This document shows, piece by piece, positions 1 through 11,739 of a stretch of DNA of 64,000 bases (position 1 is the stretch's first letter; each line of letters begins with the position of its first letter). Made by a program: the position numbers and the translations under genes. The stretch is from Limnanthes douglasii subsp. nivea (lineage: Eukaryota > Streptophyta > Magnoliopsida > Brassicales > Limnanthaceae): NCBI GenBank assembly GCA_036936605.1, contig JAUPFV010000003.1, forward strand, positions 79,716,273 to 79,780,272. Direction: 5' to 3'. The notes beneath the pieces are model-generated. The model worked only from the letters and a program-made list of their open reading frames with translations. It ran no database searches and was not told the origin of the DNA.

Positions 1-153
1 TTCTATCCGCTGTCTTTTTAATTTTTAAAATTAAATTTATTATTATAATTTTGGTTGGTTAAAACTATTTTAGCTTGAAATATTTTGTTGTTGAATACGC
101 TTTATTGATTAAAAATAGTATAAATAAATAATATAATTTTAAAACATCATATG

Positions 154-511
154 TGATGAGGTTTGATTTTGCTTTACTAAATTGCTAAGGAAAAATTCAG
201 AGAGAGAAAATGCTAAAGAGTTTTTAGAGAGAGAAAACACAAGTACAAATGAGTTTCAAAGTAAAAGTGTTCAACCCCTTTATTAGAGTAGTCTGGCCCT
301 TTATATAGAGGAGCCAAGACTTAGTCTCAATCTGAATCTGTTACAAAAGTGGGCTAATTGCCATTTAGTCCTTATAAATTATACAAAGTTACAAATATCT
401 TCTAAAATTTACACCAATCACAAATTAAGGACAAAACTTACATTAATTACAATTAAGTCCCTGAATTTACATTATTTACAAATTAATCCTTAAAACCCTA
501 TTTCCATATTA
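154..511 (-). repeat. Element A 3' LTR
   Basis: Direct copy of 29601-29959. On the minus strand the LTR runs from TAATATGG (TGATATGG in the other copy) to CCTCATCA, giving TG...CA ends in the 5' copy. A TATATAAAG box on the minus strand lies near 299-312. By eye about 25 of 358 positions differ from the 5' LTR. Confidence 0.9.
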
Positions 512-530
512 GAAGCCCCCTAGTTCTCAT
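512..530 (-). other. Polypurine tract of element A
   Basis: The minus strand reads GAGAACTAGGGGGCTTC immediately before the 3' LTR. The purine-rich block with five G's is the expected plus-strand priming site of an LTR retrotransposon. Confidence 0.6.
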
Positions 531-1195
531 GTCAGTAAATGAATGAGAACTAAAAAGTCTTCAAATCCGTTTGTCTTCGAATCCTCAACATGTCATGGAT
601 AAAAAAACAACTATTCGAAGCCATTAGCTTAATCTATTATTCGAAGCATGTATACAATATAAAAGCTTAAAAATATATTCAAACCAATGGGCAAATAATC
701 TTCGAATAATAACAAAAGGGCAAATAATCTTCGAATAGTCTTTGTAGATAAATATGAGGCAGTAAATTTGTAATCACTTCAAATCGATGTAATCACTTAT
801 CATTTCGAAGCGATGTAGCTACTTTTTATAAAAAAATTCCCTCGAAGTATTATGTAGATAGACCATCCTCGAATGTAACGGTTACATGTGTAACGGTTAT
901 ATTCATCATGACCCTATTAATCTAGCCTGACAGATGTTGAACATCTAATCCACCCAACGACTCATATTCTAACCTATCATCATATGGGTCTCTCCATCTT
1001 CACACGTCTTCACCTATTTTAGTATAAATACCACATATCTCTCATTTCAACTCTCCTTACACAAAAACCAATTTAGAGAGAAGTTAGAATTTTTGGCTAC
1101 CTTCATCTGCTCCTCCCCTATTTCCAGAATTCTCACCGCAAAACTCAAATTTTCCGATCAACCTTCATTTTATCCGATCAACCCATACTTGGTTT
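531..1195 (+). promoter_or_regulatory. Putative promoter and leader of element A antisense gene
   Basis: There is no ORF here. It holds a TATAAATA box at 1023-1030, 166 bp before the ATG at 1196, followed by a CT-rich leader from about 1050. Two copies of GTAACGGTTA (875-884, 890-899), MYB-site-like AACGG cores, lie about 125-150 bp upstream of the TATA box. A 20-bp repeat containing TTCGAA occurs at 689-708 and 718-737. All of this is outside the LTR, so the antisense gene seems to have its own promoter. Transcription is inferred from sequence only. Confidence 0.5.
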
Positions 1196-4026
1196 ATGAG
1201 AAAGAAACCAAGAACCAAAAAGTCGAAGCCCATTCTTCCCAAAACACCAGAATCCTCTGATACTGACAGTAACCTAGTGTTCGGATCTTACGATTATTTT
1301 TGTATTACGCAAAGAGCCGAAGAATACCGAAGAGCAGGGTTAATTCGAGGTGGTCCAATAGGAACTACAACTGAGACATTTTATTACGGTAATTTCGATC
1401 CTACCAAAGTCCAAAAGCTTTCACCTTCTCCCATAATCGAAGAACAAACGTCATCTAGAATCTCAGGTCCTAAAACACCTCGAACTTCCTCAACTCAAAG
1501 CAGAGTTTCTCCTCTGAAATTGAAAACAAATAACCCTTCCTCAGAAAGATCTTCTTTAACCAAACCAAGAAAGACCTTCATCACCATGGGAGATGAATCA
1601 ACAATCATCTGAACTCCCTCTCCTCCAAAAACCACTACTAACTATCCTCCTCAAAGAGGAGTGATGGAAGAGGTGCCTCAAACTGCTAACCCTCTTAAAG
1701 AAACAATTATTTCAATTTCTCAATACTCTCGAGAAGAAACTTCAAAAGCCAACGAAGCTGACTCGGAGCTTATAAAAACTGATCTTGAGGCTCACTCTCA
1801 AGAAGAAGCAGACATTTTCTCCATCTTCGAAGAAGAAAGAGCAAAAATTGGGAGGAACCTAAGAAACCACGAAAGCAAGTATATTATCGCCTTGAAGAAG
1901 GTTCGATATATATACTACTGAGAAAGTCAAGCCTCTTCCCTTAAGAAGCAATGAGGAATGGGGGAAAACATAACCCTTCGTCTGCCAAACGAAGAAGAAA
2001 CTCCTCTCGACTGCAAGGATGATAAACTAGTGGTATACCCAGAAATCATCAACTGGGGTCTTCGATTTACACTAGATCCGATGATCGTAGAGTACTTCGA
2101 AGTCCTCAGTTTGTGCCCTACTCAGTGATACCGAATCAATGGTTCACCCTCATGTCGGTAATCATGACATCTCGCCTATCCACAATAACCATTAGCATTA
2201 AAGACTTCATCTCACTGACTCAGCTTTCAAACAGTCTGAAGCTTCCATTCTATTAGCTCACATTGATGGATGACCTCAAGATCATCGACGATCTTCTGGA
2301 GGCTGATAAATTTTGGAAACAAAGATTTGTTTTCATATTTGGGGCTTGGGAAAATGGCAATGCAATTTCTGAAGACAACCTTTCAAAATTAACTCTTGTT
2401 TGGAGAAGCAATCATAAGTTCTTTAAAAAATTTACGTTTTAATACAATGTTTTTTTTAATTATTTTTAACAATTTGTTCTGTTAACTTATACTAGAAATT
2501 TCGAAGCGCTACTCAACACGTCGAGAAACTGCTAAAGACATTTTCCAAAAACATACTGCCTTTCAGCCCATAAATTTCCTCCAATGCCACATGTTTCCGA
2601 TCAAAGAAGGTGGGCTGCCTTCTCAAGATTTGTTTTCTGATCCAGATCTGAAGCTCGTGTGCCAACGAATACCCCAGCCTGACTGCAAAGTCTGTCTTCC
2701 TATTCGCAACAGATCGGATAGCCATCTACCGAAAAAGAAGAAAGAAAAGATCACCAAAGAGAAGAAAGGTAAAAAGGAAGTTAGCACATCTGGTGCTAAC
2801 CCTTCCACACCCTCGAAACCAAAGCGTCAAAAATACAAAGTTGCAGAACAGTCTCTTTCGCCCATCGAAGAGGGAAAATTTCAAGAAACCTCATCGAATA
2901 AAAAGAAAATATCTTCTGATTCCTTCGGAAAGAAAAAAAAACAGAGGAAAATAACTTTGTACAATTTGGTCGATGAAAACGAAGACGATGCTGTTGAGAA
3001 CCAACAACACCCCCAAATACTTCGAGCGAAGAACATTCTAACAAAGACAATCTTGTGATTCTCATTTATGACAATTTGCCCACCGTTTATCATGCTCCTA
3101 CCAGCTTCGATCCAAATATGTTTATCGATTTCGAGAACACAGAAGCGCTTGTTGGCGAAGAAGAACCAGTTATTCAAGTCATCCAAAATCACATGCTTGA
3201 TTTTGCAAGGCCTACCCCAGACAAAGTTCTTCCATAAGTTACTCGTTCTTACAAACCTGTCACATCTCTAGATATGATTCACAAGCCTAGTACATCAGAA
3301 TTTTGTAGTCCTCCGCCAAATCGTGCAATTGCTATCGCTCTTCAACCATTTTCCGGTCTTGACGCTGTTGCAAAAACTCTTGCCTTTCAAATCGAAGCCT
3401 CTCAAGACCATCTCAAACAGTTGGCCAAAGATATGGTTTACTATAAGGAGTCTTATGAAGCTGAAAAGAAATTCAGAGAGACTTTGTAAAACAATGTAGT
3501 CAAACAATTTTATGGTTATGAGATAGCTAGATCTAAACTGATAAAAGGCGCTCTCTGTATAAAGGATCATCTTCAAATCAAGCATATGGTTGACATAGAG
3601 CTACTGACAAATTCTCATGAAGAAAAAATAAGGAAACTCAAAACCGAGCATGTTGCTGAATTGAATATCGAAAATTCCAACTCCACCATATTTTGAAATT
3701 CTCAAACTCTTTGTGAAGAAAAAAATAAAGAGTTGACCGATGAAATAGAGAAGCTGAAGAAGAATTTCGAAGCAGAAAAAGTTGCTACTGTAACTGCTGC
3801 CGAAGCTGAGCTTTCAGAGAATATACAAACCACTATTCAGGTCGGAAAAGAAGATGCAACATCCTTCTTCTTCGAGAAATTCATTTCTGCCAATAAAAAA
3901 ATCAATCTTATAAGTTTTTGGAAAGATATTCTTGAAGAAAAACGTCCAAGCGAAGCTTTGGACCATGTTCCCAGCTCATCATCTTCAGAAGACGAATCAT
4001 CCGAAGAAGAAGAATCTTCTAACTAA
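1196..4026 (+). pseudogene. Element A antisense gene, PF04195-like protein (broken)
   Basis: This gene lies opposite to gag-pol between integrase and 3' LTR. The start MRKKPRTKKSK at 1196 follows a TATA box and leader. The first ~138 codons are basic and Ser/Pro-rich. About 1930-2440 matches the core of the same gene in elements B and D: NWGL.F.LD..IV.YF...LCP, a SRLS block, and the signature FIFGAWENG near 2335. After an intron-like gap (2414-2495) come a Lys-rich stretch (2591-3058), coiled-coil-like sequence (3274-3990) and an acidic Ser/Glu tail (EDESSEEEESSN) ending at 4026. In-frame stops (1612, 1921, 2120 region, 3058, 3489) and frameshifts break it. PF04195 is known from antisense or accessory ORFs of Tat elements; the role is unknown. 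More diverged than the B and D copies. Confidence 0.75.
2414..2495 (+). other. Degenerate intron in element A antisense gene
   Basis: It sits at the same place as the GT-AG introns in elements D and B, a few codons after the GAWENG motif and right after an aligned Trp-Lys/Arg block. The donor reads ATAAGT where D has GTAAGT, so it is probably dead. A T-rich stretch and ACTAG acceptor at 2491-2495 remain. Confidence 0.55.
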
Positions 4027-4629
4027 TTAACTAGCTACCCTTTCAGTGTTTTTTGTCTTTGTCTAATCAGGATATTTCTTTTTGTACTGTTACACCTTGA
4101 TTTAAATGAAAATGAGTTTTTTTTTGTGTTACCATTCTCTTACATATTATTCGATGCTAATTACTTAAAATGATTACAAAATTTTAACAAAACAACATAA
4201 ACTTACTACCTCAAATACCTTAATAAAAATTGATGGATATTATAACTCTTCGAAAAATTGTATCTCTTCGAAAAGATATGAATATGTTGTTAAGCTTGAT
4301 TAGCTCATCGAAATTCATAGTGCGCTTTTAAGAAATCACTTTGAAATAATAAATGTAATGTGGTTATAAAACATGGTTATCTCTTCGAAAAGTGTCATAA
4401 ACACTTCGGAATATTCTATTCTTAACCAATCTCAAAGGTGATCAATCTTTGATGATTTGTTAAGATAGTGTCCAAATAAATATAAACAACCATTGGCCAA
4501 AAAACGAAATTTATTGATAAAGTTGAATATATACATGTAGATGGCGCTTCGTTAAAACCTTCATGGGCCAACAAGGTAGGAAAGAGTGCGTCATTGAAAA
4601 CAAAAATTCCACAGTACAAAAACATTTCT
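4027..4629. other. Convergent 3' region between antisense gene and integrase of A
   Basis: No credible gene. The stretch lies between the 3' ends of two convergent genes (antisense gene ending 4026, integrase ending near 4630). It is AT-rich and contains repeated CTCTTCGAAAA words (about 4245, 4263 and 4380). Presumably holds the two polyadenylation regions. Confidence 0.5.
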
Positions 4630-5870
4630 ACTCCCAATAAAGCTTCAGGTACTGAATATTCTAAGGATGTTGTAACATTCTCCCCTCGAAATCACAAACA
4701 CGATATGACCCTGGCTTTATTCTTTCAACAATTGTATAAGGCCCTTCCCAATTTGGAGCCATTTTTCGGAGGCTCTTTTCTTTTGTGTGTAGGAAACGTT
4801 TTCGCAACACTTTATCACCTTCTTTAAATTCTCTTCTTTTCAGCTTCAAATCATATCTACTTCTCATAAGAGTTTGATAATGTATTGCATTCAAATAAGC
4901 TCGAACCCTTTTTTCCTCAATCAAATCCAATTTTTCCCTTCGAATTTCATTATTAAATCTTTCATAATATTGAGATATTCTAAAAGATGACATCGTAGAT
5001 TCAATAGGGCTAACTGCATCCATAACATATGCCAAAGCAAAATGAGTCTCTTTTACATCCTCTTTTGGAGTTGTTCGATAAGTCCAAAGCACCTGTTGCA
5101 AATAATTTGGCCATTTTCATGATGCCCCCGATCGATTCTTCTTCAAGCCATCTAAAACTGTTATATTTATCACTTCCAATTATTCATTAGCTCAAGGATG
5201 AAAGGGCGTTGAAAAACATTGATGAATCCCTTTAGAAGTACAAAATATAGCCATTTCCCTATTATTAAAATGAGGGCCATTATCTGTTGTAATTCTCTGA
5301 GGAACCCCAAAACGACAATAGATATTATTCACAATAAATTTGATGACATCCTTTGCTTTTGTGCCTGATAGCGGTTCTGCTTCTGCCCACTTCATGAAAT
5401 AATCCAGCGCCACAATTATCATCTGCCTTCCCCCAAAGGCCATCGACAAATGTCCCACTAAATCAATTCCCCATCTATCAAATGGTATCGGCTCAGATAT
5501 AGACATAAGTGGTATTGCTGGTCTGTGAATAGCATTAGCAACTCTCTGACAAGTATCACAACCTCGGACTAAATTCTTAGCATTGTTCATGATCGTAGGC
5601 CAGTAAAACCATACAAGTAAAACTCTACGCGATAAAGCTTTAAACCCACAATAAGCCGACCCTTCACCATCATGCAATTCTGACAATACTTTTTGTGATT
5701 CTTGATTGCCTAAACATCGTAGTAATGGTCTCCTTAATGCCTTTTTATATAAAATTCCATCCAGAACTGTCTATCCGAAGGCTTTACCCCTTAACTTTTT
5801 AGCCAATTGAGAATCATATGGCAATAATCCTTGGGTCAAAAAATTAAGAATATTCGATCGCCAATCACGT
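4630..5870 (-). pseudogene. Element A integrase
   Basis: Retroviral-type integrase at the end of Pol, which joins element cDNA to target DNA in the nucleus. The minus-strand reading shows a zinc-binding part (YWPTIM, then CDTCQ near 5560), the DDE core with WGIDLVG and TDNGPHF, and FHP where the third acidic region should follow. The C-terminal part (5101-4661) has VLWTYRTTP, LDLIEEKR and NWEGPYTI, ending in the usual HPWN-type motif in which Trp is now a stop (near 4655). The N-terminal HHCC is incomplete: the second His is replaced in SAYCGF. A break between 5192 and 5101 removes a smooth reading of the catalytic Glu segment. Non-functional. Confidence 0.85.
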
Positions 5871-5889
5871 CGGCTTTCATCACTGACCA

Positions 5890-6330
5890 AAAATTCTTCT
5901 ATAATTTCACATTGGCTAGATTGAGTAACAATTGAAGGATTTTCTTGTAGCTAACATTTTCTAAAGAATCAGCCACCATGTTGCTTCCTCGCCCGATATA
6001 TTCCACAACCACATTGTCACATAGAAGCATTAAATTCTGAAGCTTCCGAAGATATAAAATCGAACGATCTTTCCTTGCTTCGGAAAATCTGGATACCTGA
6101 TTTGCCAATAACTAAGAATCTGTTTCCAGATGTACTGAAGTCGCCCCATATATTTGTGCCAATCTCAAACCTGCAAAAGCAACTCCGTACTCAGCTTCAT
6201 TGTTTGAAGCATGAAAACTGAATTTACTTGATTAGACCATTGTTTCCCCCGTCAGAGCTATTAATTGAACCCCATCACTGCACCCTGAAATACTAGACCC
6301 TCCATCCGTTCGGACAATCCACCTCGAATC
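5890..6330 (-). pseudogene. Element A archaeal-type RNase H (aRNH)
   Basis: A second RNase H domain, characteristic of Tat-clade Pol, follows the standard RT-RNase H. Visible are WIVRTDGGSSISG (first catalytic Asp), NNEAEYG (Glu), ETDS (Asp) and the closing VVEYIGRGSNMVADSL with the final Asp. A stop near 6240 and another near 6115 interrupt it. It would help degrade the RNA strand during reverse transcription. Confidence 0.75.
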
Positions 6331-6974
6331 TATATGCAAAGCTTTTGTACTTGCTTTCTCATCCGATCGACTTGAGTGGAACTCAACAAAACAATCAGCC
6401 AGTGCGTGTCCTTTGATCGTTGTTCGAGGTGTAAATAACATATCATAGTCCCCTAACTCCACTAACCATTTGGTCATCCTCCCTGAAATACCAGGTCGTT
6501 GCAATACATTTTTTAAGGGGAAAGAAGTTCGGCTTTCTATAGTATGAGCTTGAAAATATGGATGCATCTTCCTAGCAGCAATCACCAATGCTAAAGCCAG
6601 CTTCTCCAACTTCATATGTTTCTTTTACGCTGCCACCAAACTTTTACTAATGTAATACACCGGCTTCGGAATTCCTGAATGTTCACTAATTAGCCCTGCG
6701 CTTAGTGAAAAATCCGATACGGCCATGTACAAGAATAATTTCTCCCCATTTCGAGGCTTTGTTAATATTTCTGGTGATGACATCAAATTTTTAATATTTT
6801 TGAACGCTGCTTCGCATTCCGACGTCTATTCGAATCTGTTAAGTCCTCGTAACATTTGAAAGAAAGGAAAGCATTTGTTAGAAAATCGTGAAATAAATCG
6901 ATTAAGTGCTGCTAACATTCCTGTCAATATTTCCACTTCTTTGACTGGTCGAGGTGAATTCATTGTTATCAAAG
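6232..6974 (-). pseudogene. Element A reverse transcriptase C-terminus and RNase H
   Basis: Continuation of the reverse transcriptase whose upstream part is at 26597-26910. It starts with MNSPRPVKEVEILTG and LAALNRFISRF, then runs into RNase H (YMAVSDFSLSAGLISE, KPVYYISKSL, LEKLALALVIAARKM). A stop follows NRFE near 6826 and another near 6619. Codons read continuously across the element B insertion point (6974/26597) when B and one CTTTT copy are removed. Confidence 0.85.
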
Positions 6975-6979
6975 CTTTT
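6975..6979. other. Target-site duplication CTTTT (left) of element B
   Basis: CTTTT directly precedes the TG end of B's 5' LTR and is repeated at 26592-26596 directly after the CA end of its 3' LTR. Five base pairs is the usual size for Ty3/gypsy elements. Confidence 0.9.
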
Positions 6980-7343
6980 TGATGAGTCCAGAAATATACA
7001 CCACTCACTGTAGAAACCGGACAGAGGAAATTTGGACAAAAACCACCCACTGAACCATTCGAACTGGACTAAAGCATTAAAATCTAATCACTTTTTGACT
7101 AAACTAATTGCTAATCTGCTTAATAAACTAATGAGTTTTTGAACTCGACCCAGTTTCATAAGTATGACCTGAAAGCCCATGTGGCCCATAATTAAGGGTA
7201 TAAATACCCAACCACTATTATTAATGAGGGTAATGAATATTTAATACAACCACAGCTCTAATCTCTCACTACAAAACACCCAAACATTAAATACCTTTGA
7301 AACACTTGACAAAATTACCCTCAGTAGAAAATAATCCACACCA
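6980..7343 (+). repeat. Element B 5' LTR
   Basis: Runs from TGATGAGTCC to CCACACCA; copy at 26226-26591. A TATAAATA box lies at 7199-7206. By eye roughly 30 of 364 positions differ between the two LTRs. Confidence 0.9.
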
Positions 7344-7346
7344 AAT

Positions 7347-7363
7347 TAGCGACCATAGTGGGA
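7347..7363 (+). other. Primer binding site of element B
   Basis: TAGCGACCATAGTGGGA begins three bases after the LTR. Element D has TGGCGACCACAGTGGGA at the same place, so B carries two changes. The TGG start fits pairing with a tRNA CCA end; the tRNA is not identified here. Confidence 0.7.
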
Positions 7364-7415
7364 GAAGAAGGTGCTTGAATTCAGCATTCGAAGCCATCAA
7401 GAAAAGTCAGTTCGG

Positions 7416-9218
7416 ATGAATCTGAACGAGCAGGAAGTGCCACCAACTTTGGCAGAAGTGGTGGGAGAAAACGATGAAAACACGATTAAAGAGCGGGATA
7501 GATTGAAATCTGAAATAGAAGCCTTGAGGGCTGCTAAAAGGGTGGAGATGGGCTTAAAAGAAAAATCAAAAGTGTCAGTCGTTCACCACACTAACAATCC
7601 AAGAGAGCATGACCCATCAGCAAAAACCCATGTAAGTACTAAAAAGACGCATGCTAGCTCAAAGAAGTCTCACCAGTCTAAACCGGTGGAGAGCTCAGAT
7701 TCAGATTCAGAATCTCCTCGAACGAAGATGGAGTGGATGAGTCCTTGTCATCCAGCAGCGATGAAGGTCGTTCTAAAAAAAGCAGAAGTTGGTTAAAAAT
7801 ATTCAAGAAAAAGGGACATGCATGGAAGGTTGAAAAGGCATCTAGGAAAAGGGTCATCTTATGTTCACAGCCATGGCCGGAGACATGTAGACCGATTGTA
7901 GATGGACCCTTTCGCCTTTCATATGAACCAGGTATCTTTGCAACTCCCAATGAAGATATTGGGTTTCTTCGTGGCCGGAATTAGAGACAATCTCCATTGT
8001 CTTCCAAGATACTATCCGGAAACCTTCCTAAGAGGTTTGACAGCATAAAAATGGAAAATACGATGGGAGTAAAGATCCAGATAACCATATGGAGCAATTC
8101 AAAAAAAAAATATGATGAATTTTGACGATGATGATAAGTTACTTTGTCGAGCGTTCTCCCAGTCTTTTATAGGGAGTGCTCTGAAGTGGTACAATAGTCT
8201 GCCACAAGGCTGCATTAGAAATTTTGATACTTTTTAGGTGGCCTTCCGGAGGCAGTTCGTTGGAAGTAAGGAAGTGAAGAGAAATTGAGACACTATTATC
8301 CATTGTGCCAAAGAGCCAAATGAATCCTAGAAATAATATATAAGTCGCTTTGTGAACACCAAGAATGGATTAGTTGATTGCTTTAAACAAGTAGCAATAG
8401 CTTCTCTAAGGCAAGGTTTGAACCCTGGAAATTTGGCTGATTCAGTAACAAGAAAGAAGGCCATGACGTGGGGCGGTTTACTGAATCAGGCTGGGAAACA
8501 AATCAATGTAGATGAGACAAAGAAGACCAAGGTGCATAGGCAGGTGAGATCGGCCCCAGCTGCACCAAACCAAAATCATATTCAGTCCGGGTATAAGGCT
8601 AAAGAAGCCGGACAGGGTCCCAACAGGGCTAAGGCTCAATCCCACCCAGCACCAGCTCAGAGTCAAAAATCCAGAAATAAGCGAGGGCTTTGGGTTCAAC
8701 CGGAATGGTTTGCCAAGCTAAAACAAAATGTGGCAACCATTTATGACAAAACCAAAGACGAAGTACACTTTAGGAAGCCATCTGCGCTTCAATCTCCCAG
8801 GGAAAGTCATAATAATTGTTTCTGCCAATATCATAAAGATATTGGTCATAACACAGAGGATTGCATCGCTTTGAAGCAAGAGGTACAGAATTTGATCGAA
8901 AGAGGAAAGTTGGGGGCTTATATCAAAAGAACAAGTGGAAATAGGCCTGATAATGCTCACCGGACTGGCCCAAACAATACAGGGACATCGGCTCCGGATG
9001 GGGCTATGGTGATAATTGAGAGGTTTGATGTGGAGTCAGAGTATTTGGATCCTGATCCAACCCGAAATAAGGTGGGCGTTATCACAGAACACTGCAAGAC
9101 GGTGTCTGGACTCATCAGCGTTTTTGAGTCACTTACAATATTTGGAGGAGACACCATTACTACACCAACTGCTTCTTCGAGAAAGAGGCATGTTCATACT
9201 CTAGCTACCCAAATGTAA
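7416..9218 (+). pseudogene. Element B gag
   Basis: Structural protein forming the cytoplasmic particle. The start at 7416 (MNLNEQE) matches the gag start of element D (MDPNEQA). An N-terminal charged helix region (TIKERDRLKSEIEALRA) is followed by Ser/Lys-rich repeats, the capsid-like part (about 8050-8500; FVNTKNGLVDCF, ASLRQGLNPGNLAD) and a CX2HX4HX4C zinc-knuckle variant, CQYHKDIGHNTEDC, near 8822-8863. A frameshift near 7730, a decayed stretch 7985-8350 with several stops, and an open stretch 8352-9218 show it is broken. Confidence 0.85.
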
Positions 9219-9890
9219 GGAGGCATGACTTCCTATCAATCACAAATTCATTTTCCATTCATTGTTTCGATGAAGATGACTTGAGGAACATAGCTGGTCC
9301 CCACGAAGATGTTGTTGTGATAGGAGCATCCATTGGTGGCAATGACAATAGATGAATTTTGGTGGACACCGGAAGTTCAGGCAATATCATATTTTTAACT
9401 TCTTATAAACAAATAAAGAATCCATCAGTGATTCAGCGTTCGAACAGGTCAATAGTGGGTTTCACTGGAAGCTCAGCTGATGTAATTCGGGGAGTTTGAA
9501 GAGGAGGTTTTGTTGGGCAAGGGCCCTTTTAAGAATATGGTCATAATACTTTTCATTGTGGTGGATTGTCCCACATGTTATAATTCCATTTTGGGGAGAT
9601 CTTGGCTCTCTGGGATGCATGTTGTGGCTTCAAAAGTCCACCAATGTTTAAAATACGTTGTGCCATGACAAGTGGGAGTTGTCTGAAGTAGTCAAAAGGT
9701 AGCAAGGGAGTGTTATGAAACAACACTGGCCCCTCGAACTTTGGGGGCAGTTCAGATAAATGAGGATTAGCAATTTGAGGGGCCCTCTGGGGGGAAGGGT
9801 GAAATTGATGACCCCAGAGAGACCCCTGGTGTTTTAATACCAATTGAAGAAGTTAAAACTAAATCTCTGGCTGAAGGAAGAAATGTTCAG
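9219..9890 (+). pseudogene. Element B aspartic protease
   Basis: A retropepsin-like domain follows gag. In a shifted frame there are DDLRNIAGPHED, VVIGASIGGND and the active-site block VDTGSSGNIIF near 9360-9395, then a GKGPFKN...VDCPTCYNSILGRSWL block ending near 9630. Stops at about 9355, 9495 and 9665 and frameshifts make it non-functional. The protease would cleave Gag-Pol. Confidence 0.75.
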
Positions 9891-10813
9891 ATCGGGTCCA
9901 AGATGACATCGGAATTAAAGAGTAAAGTGTTAGCTTTTTTGAAATACCATCAGCATGTTTTCGCTTGGTGCAATGCTGATGTAACCGGATTACCATCAGA
10001 TATTATATCACACCAACTATCCATCCAGAGTGATATAACACCTGTTGTGCAAAAGAGTAGAGCTTTTTCTAAGGAGAAAGCTGATGTCATAGTTCAAGAG
10101 GTTGACCGACTTACCAAGATGGGGCACATAAAGGAGTCTCAGTACCCTTTATGGACAGCCAATCCAGTGTTAGTAAAGAAGAAATGGAAAGTGGCGTATG
10201 TGCATCGATTTATTGATCTCAATAGGGCTTGCCCAAAAGACCTATATCCGATCCCCAAAATTAGTTGGTGGACTCCACATCTGGGAACAAGCTATTGTCC
10301 TTTATGGATGCCTTCTCCGGGTATAATCAGATTCAAGTGGATCTGAAGGATCAAGAACACAATACATTTGTTACTGATAGGGGCCTCCATTGTTACAAGG
10401 TGATGCCATTTGGGTTAAAGAATGTTGGGGCTACTTATCAGAGATTAGTAAACAAGGCTTTTGCTAATCAGATTGGAAGAAACATGGAAGTCTACATCGA
10501 TTACATGATGGTAAAGAGTGTGGAAGAAGAAATAGACTTAGCAGATCTCCAAGAAACCTTTGCCAACTTCATGAAGGTGAATTTAAAGCTGAATCTAGAA
10601 AAATGTGTTTTCGGAGTGAAGTCCGGTAAGTTTTTAGGGTATGTGATAATTGAGAAAGGGATACAACCTGATCCAGACCAGCTTAGTGCTTTATTGCAGA
10701 TGGAGCCTCCTCAGAATATTAAAGAAGTACAAAGATTGACAGGGAGGTTGGCTGCTCTAAACTGTTTTATCTCGAGGTATTCAGATAGGTGTACCCCGTT
10801 TTTTAAACTTTAA
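9891..10813 (+). pseudogene. Element B reverse transcriptase, catalytic Asp changed
   Basis: Visible blocks are FAWCNADVTGLP, HQLSIQSDITPVVQK, MGHIKESQYPLW, a frameshift near 10265-10346, then LSFMDAFSGYNQIQVD, KVMPFGLKNVGATYQRL and the active site. The active site reads YIDYMM (about 10494-10511) where the D copy has YIDDMM: the second Asp codon is now Tyr. Two conserved Asp residues there bind catalytic metals, so this copy is expected to be dead even apart from the frameshift. The segment GKFLGYVI and RLTGRLAALNCFISRY completes the domain. Confidence 0.85.
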
Positions 10814-11200
10814 AAGGTGCAAAAGAATTTAACTGGTCTCCACAGTGTGACTAGGCATTCGATGAAATTAAGCACTTATCCTCCCCTAAAACTTTGTTTA
10901 AACCTGTTGATGGAGAAACACTCTACATATACTTAGCAGTTTCTGATTGTGTCATAAGTGTAGTGCTAGTAAGGGAGGTGGATAATTATCCTCGTCCGGT
11001 GTACTATATCAGCAAGAGCTTGATAGATTCAGAAAAAAAGGTAATTAAAACTTGAAACATTGGCACTGGCCTTAGTAATTGCTGCTAGGAAATTGAGGCC
11101 CTACTTTCAGTCTCATTCTATCATTGTCCGGACGTCTTTTCCCTTGAAAAAACGTTCTTCAAAAGGCAGATGTTTCAAGAAAAATGACCAAATGGTCAGT
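10814..11200 (+). pseudogene. Element B RT-associated RNase H
   Basis: Reading across several frames gives FNWSPQCD, AFDEIK, LYIYLAVSD, VLVREVDNYPRPVYYISKSL and LALALVIAARKLRPYFQS, the standard Ty3/gypsy RNase H next to the reverse transcriptase. Stops and at least two frameshifts (near 10813, 11045, 11150) interrupt it. Confidence 0.7.
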
Positions 11201-11715
11201 GGATTTGGGAGACTTTGATATTGATTTTTCCCCTCGAACCGCAGTCAAGGCTCAGTCTGTTGCTGATTTCCTAGTTGAATTTCATTCGGACAAAGACACT
11301 AAGCAAGCAACAGGCGAAAAAATTAAAACAATATGGGTTGCCCGGACTGATGGTGGATCAAGTACCATGGGTTGTGGTGATGGGATATGTTTAACCTCTT
11401 CGTATAGTGACAAAATGTACCAGGCTATATGTTTTGCTTTCAGAGCTTCCAATAATGAGCCCGAATATGAAGCTGCTATAGCTGGTTTGAAATTAGCCAT
11501 AATTTCTGGAGCCAAAAGGGTCAGGTTAATGAGCGATTCTCAGCTTCTTATCCATCATGCACAAGGTCAATCTGAGGCCAAAAAGGAGCAACTGATTTAT
11601 ACTTATTCGTTCTTAAAGAAGTGAAACTTAACTTCAAAGATATTACCTATGAGAACATACCCCGAACCAAAAATACTCTAGCAGACTCCTTGGCAACCAT
11701 AGCATATTATGAGTC
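11184..11715 (+). pseudogene. Element B archaeal-type RNase H
   Basis: Second RNase H of the Tat clade. WVARTDGGSSTMGCGDG near 11335-11385 carries the first Asp, ASNNEPEYEAAIAGL the Glu, MSDSQLLIHHAQG the next Asp, and IPRTKNTLADSLATIAY the last. One frameshift near 11600-11625 breaks it; the catalytic residues themselves are present. Confidence 0.8.
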
Positions 11716-11739
11716 CTACCCATGGATTCACGTGCAGGA

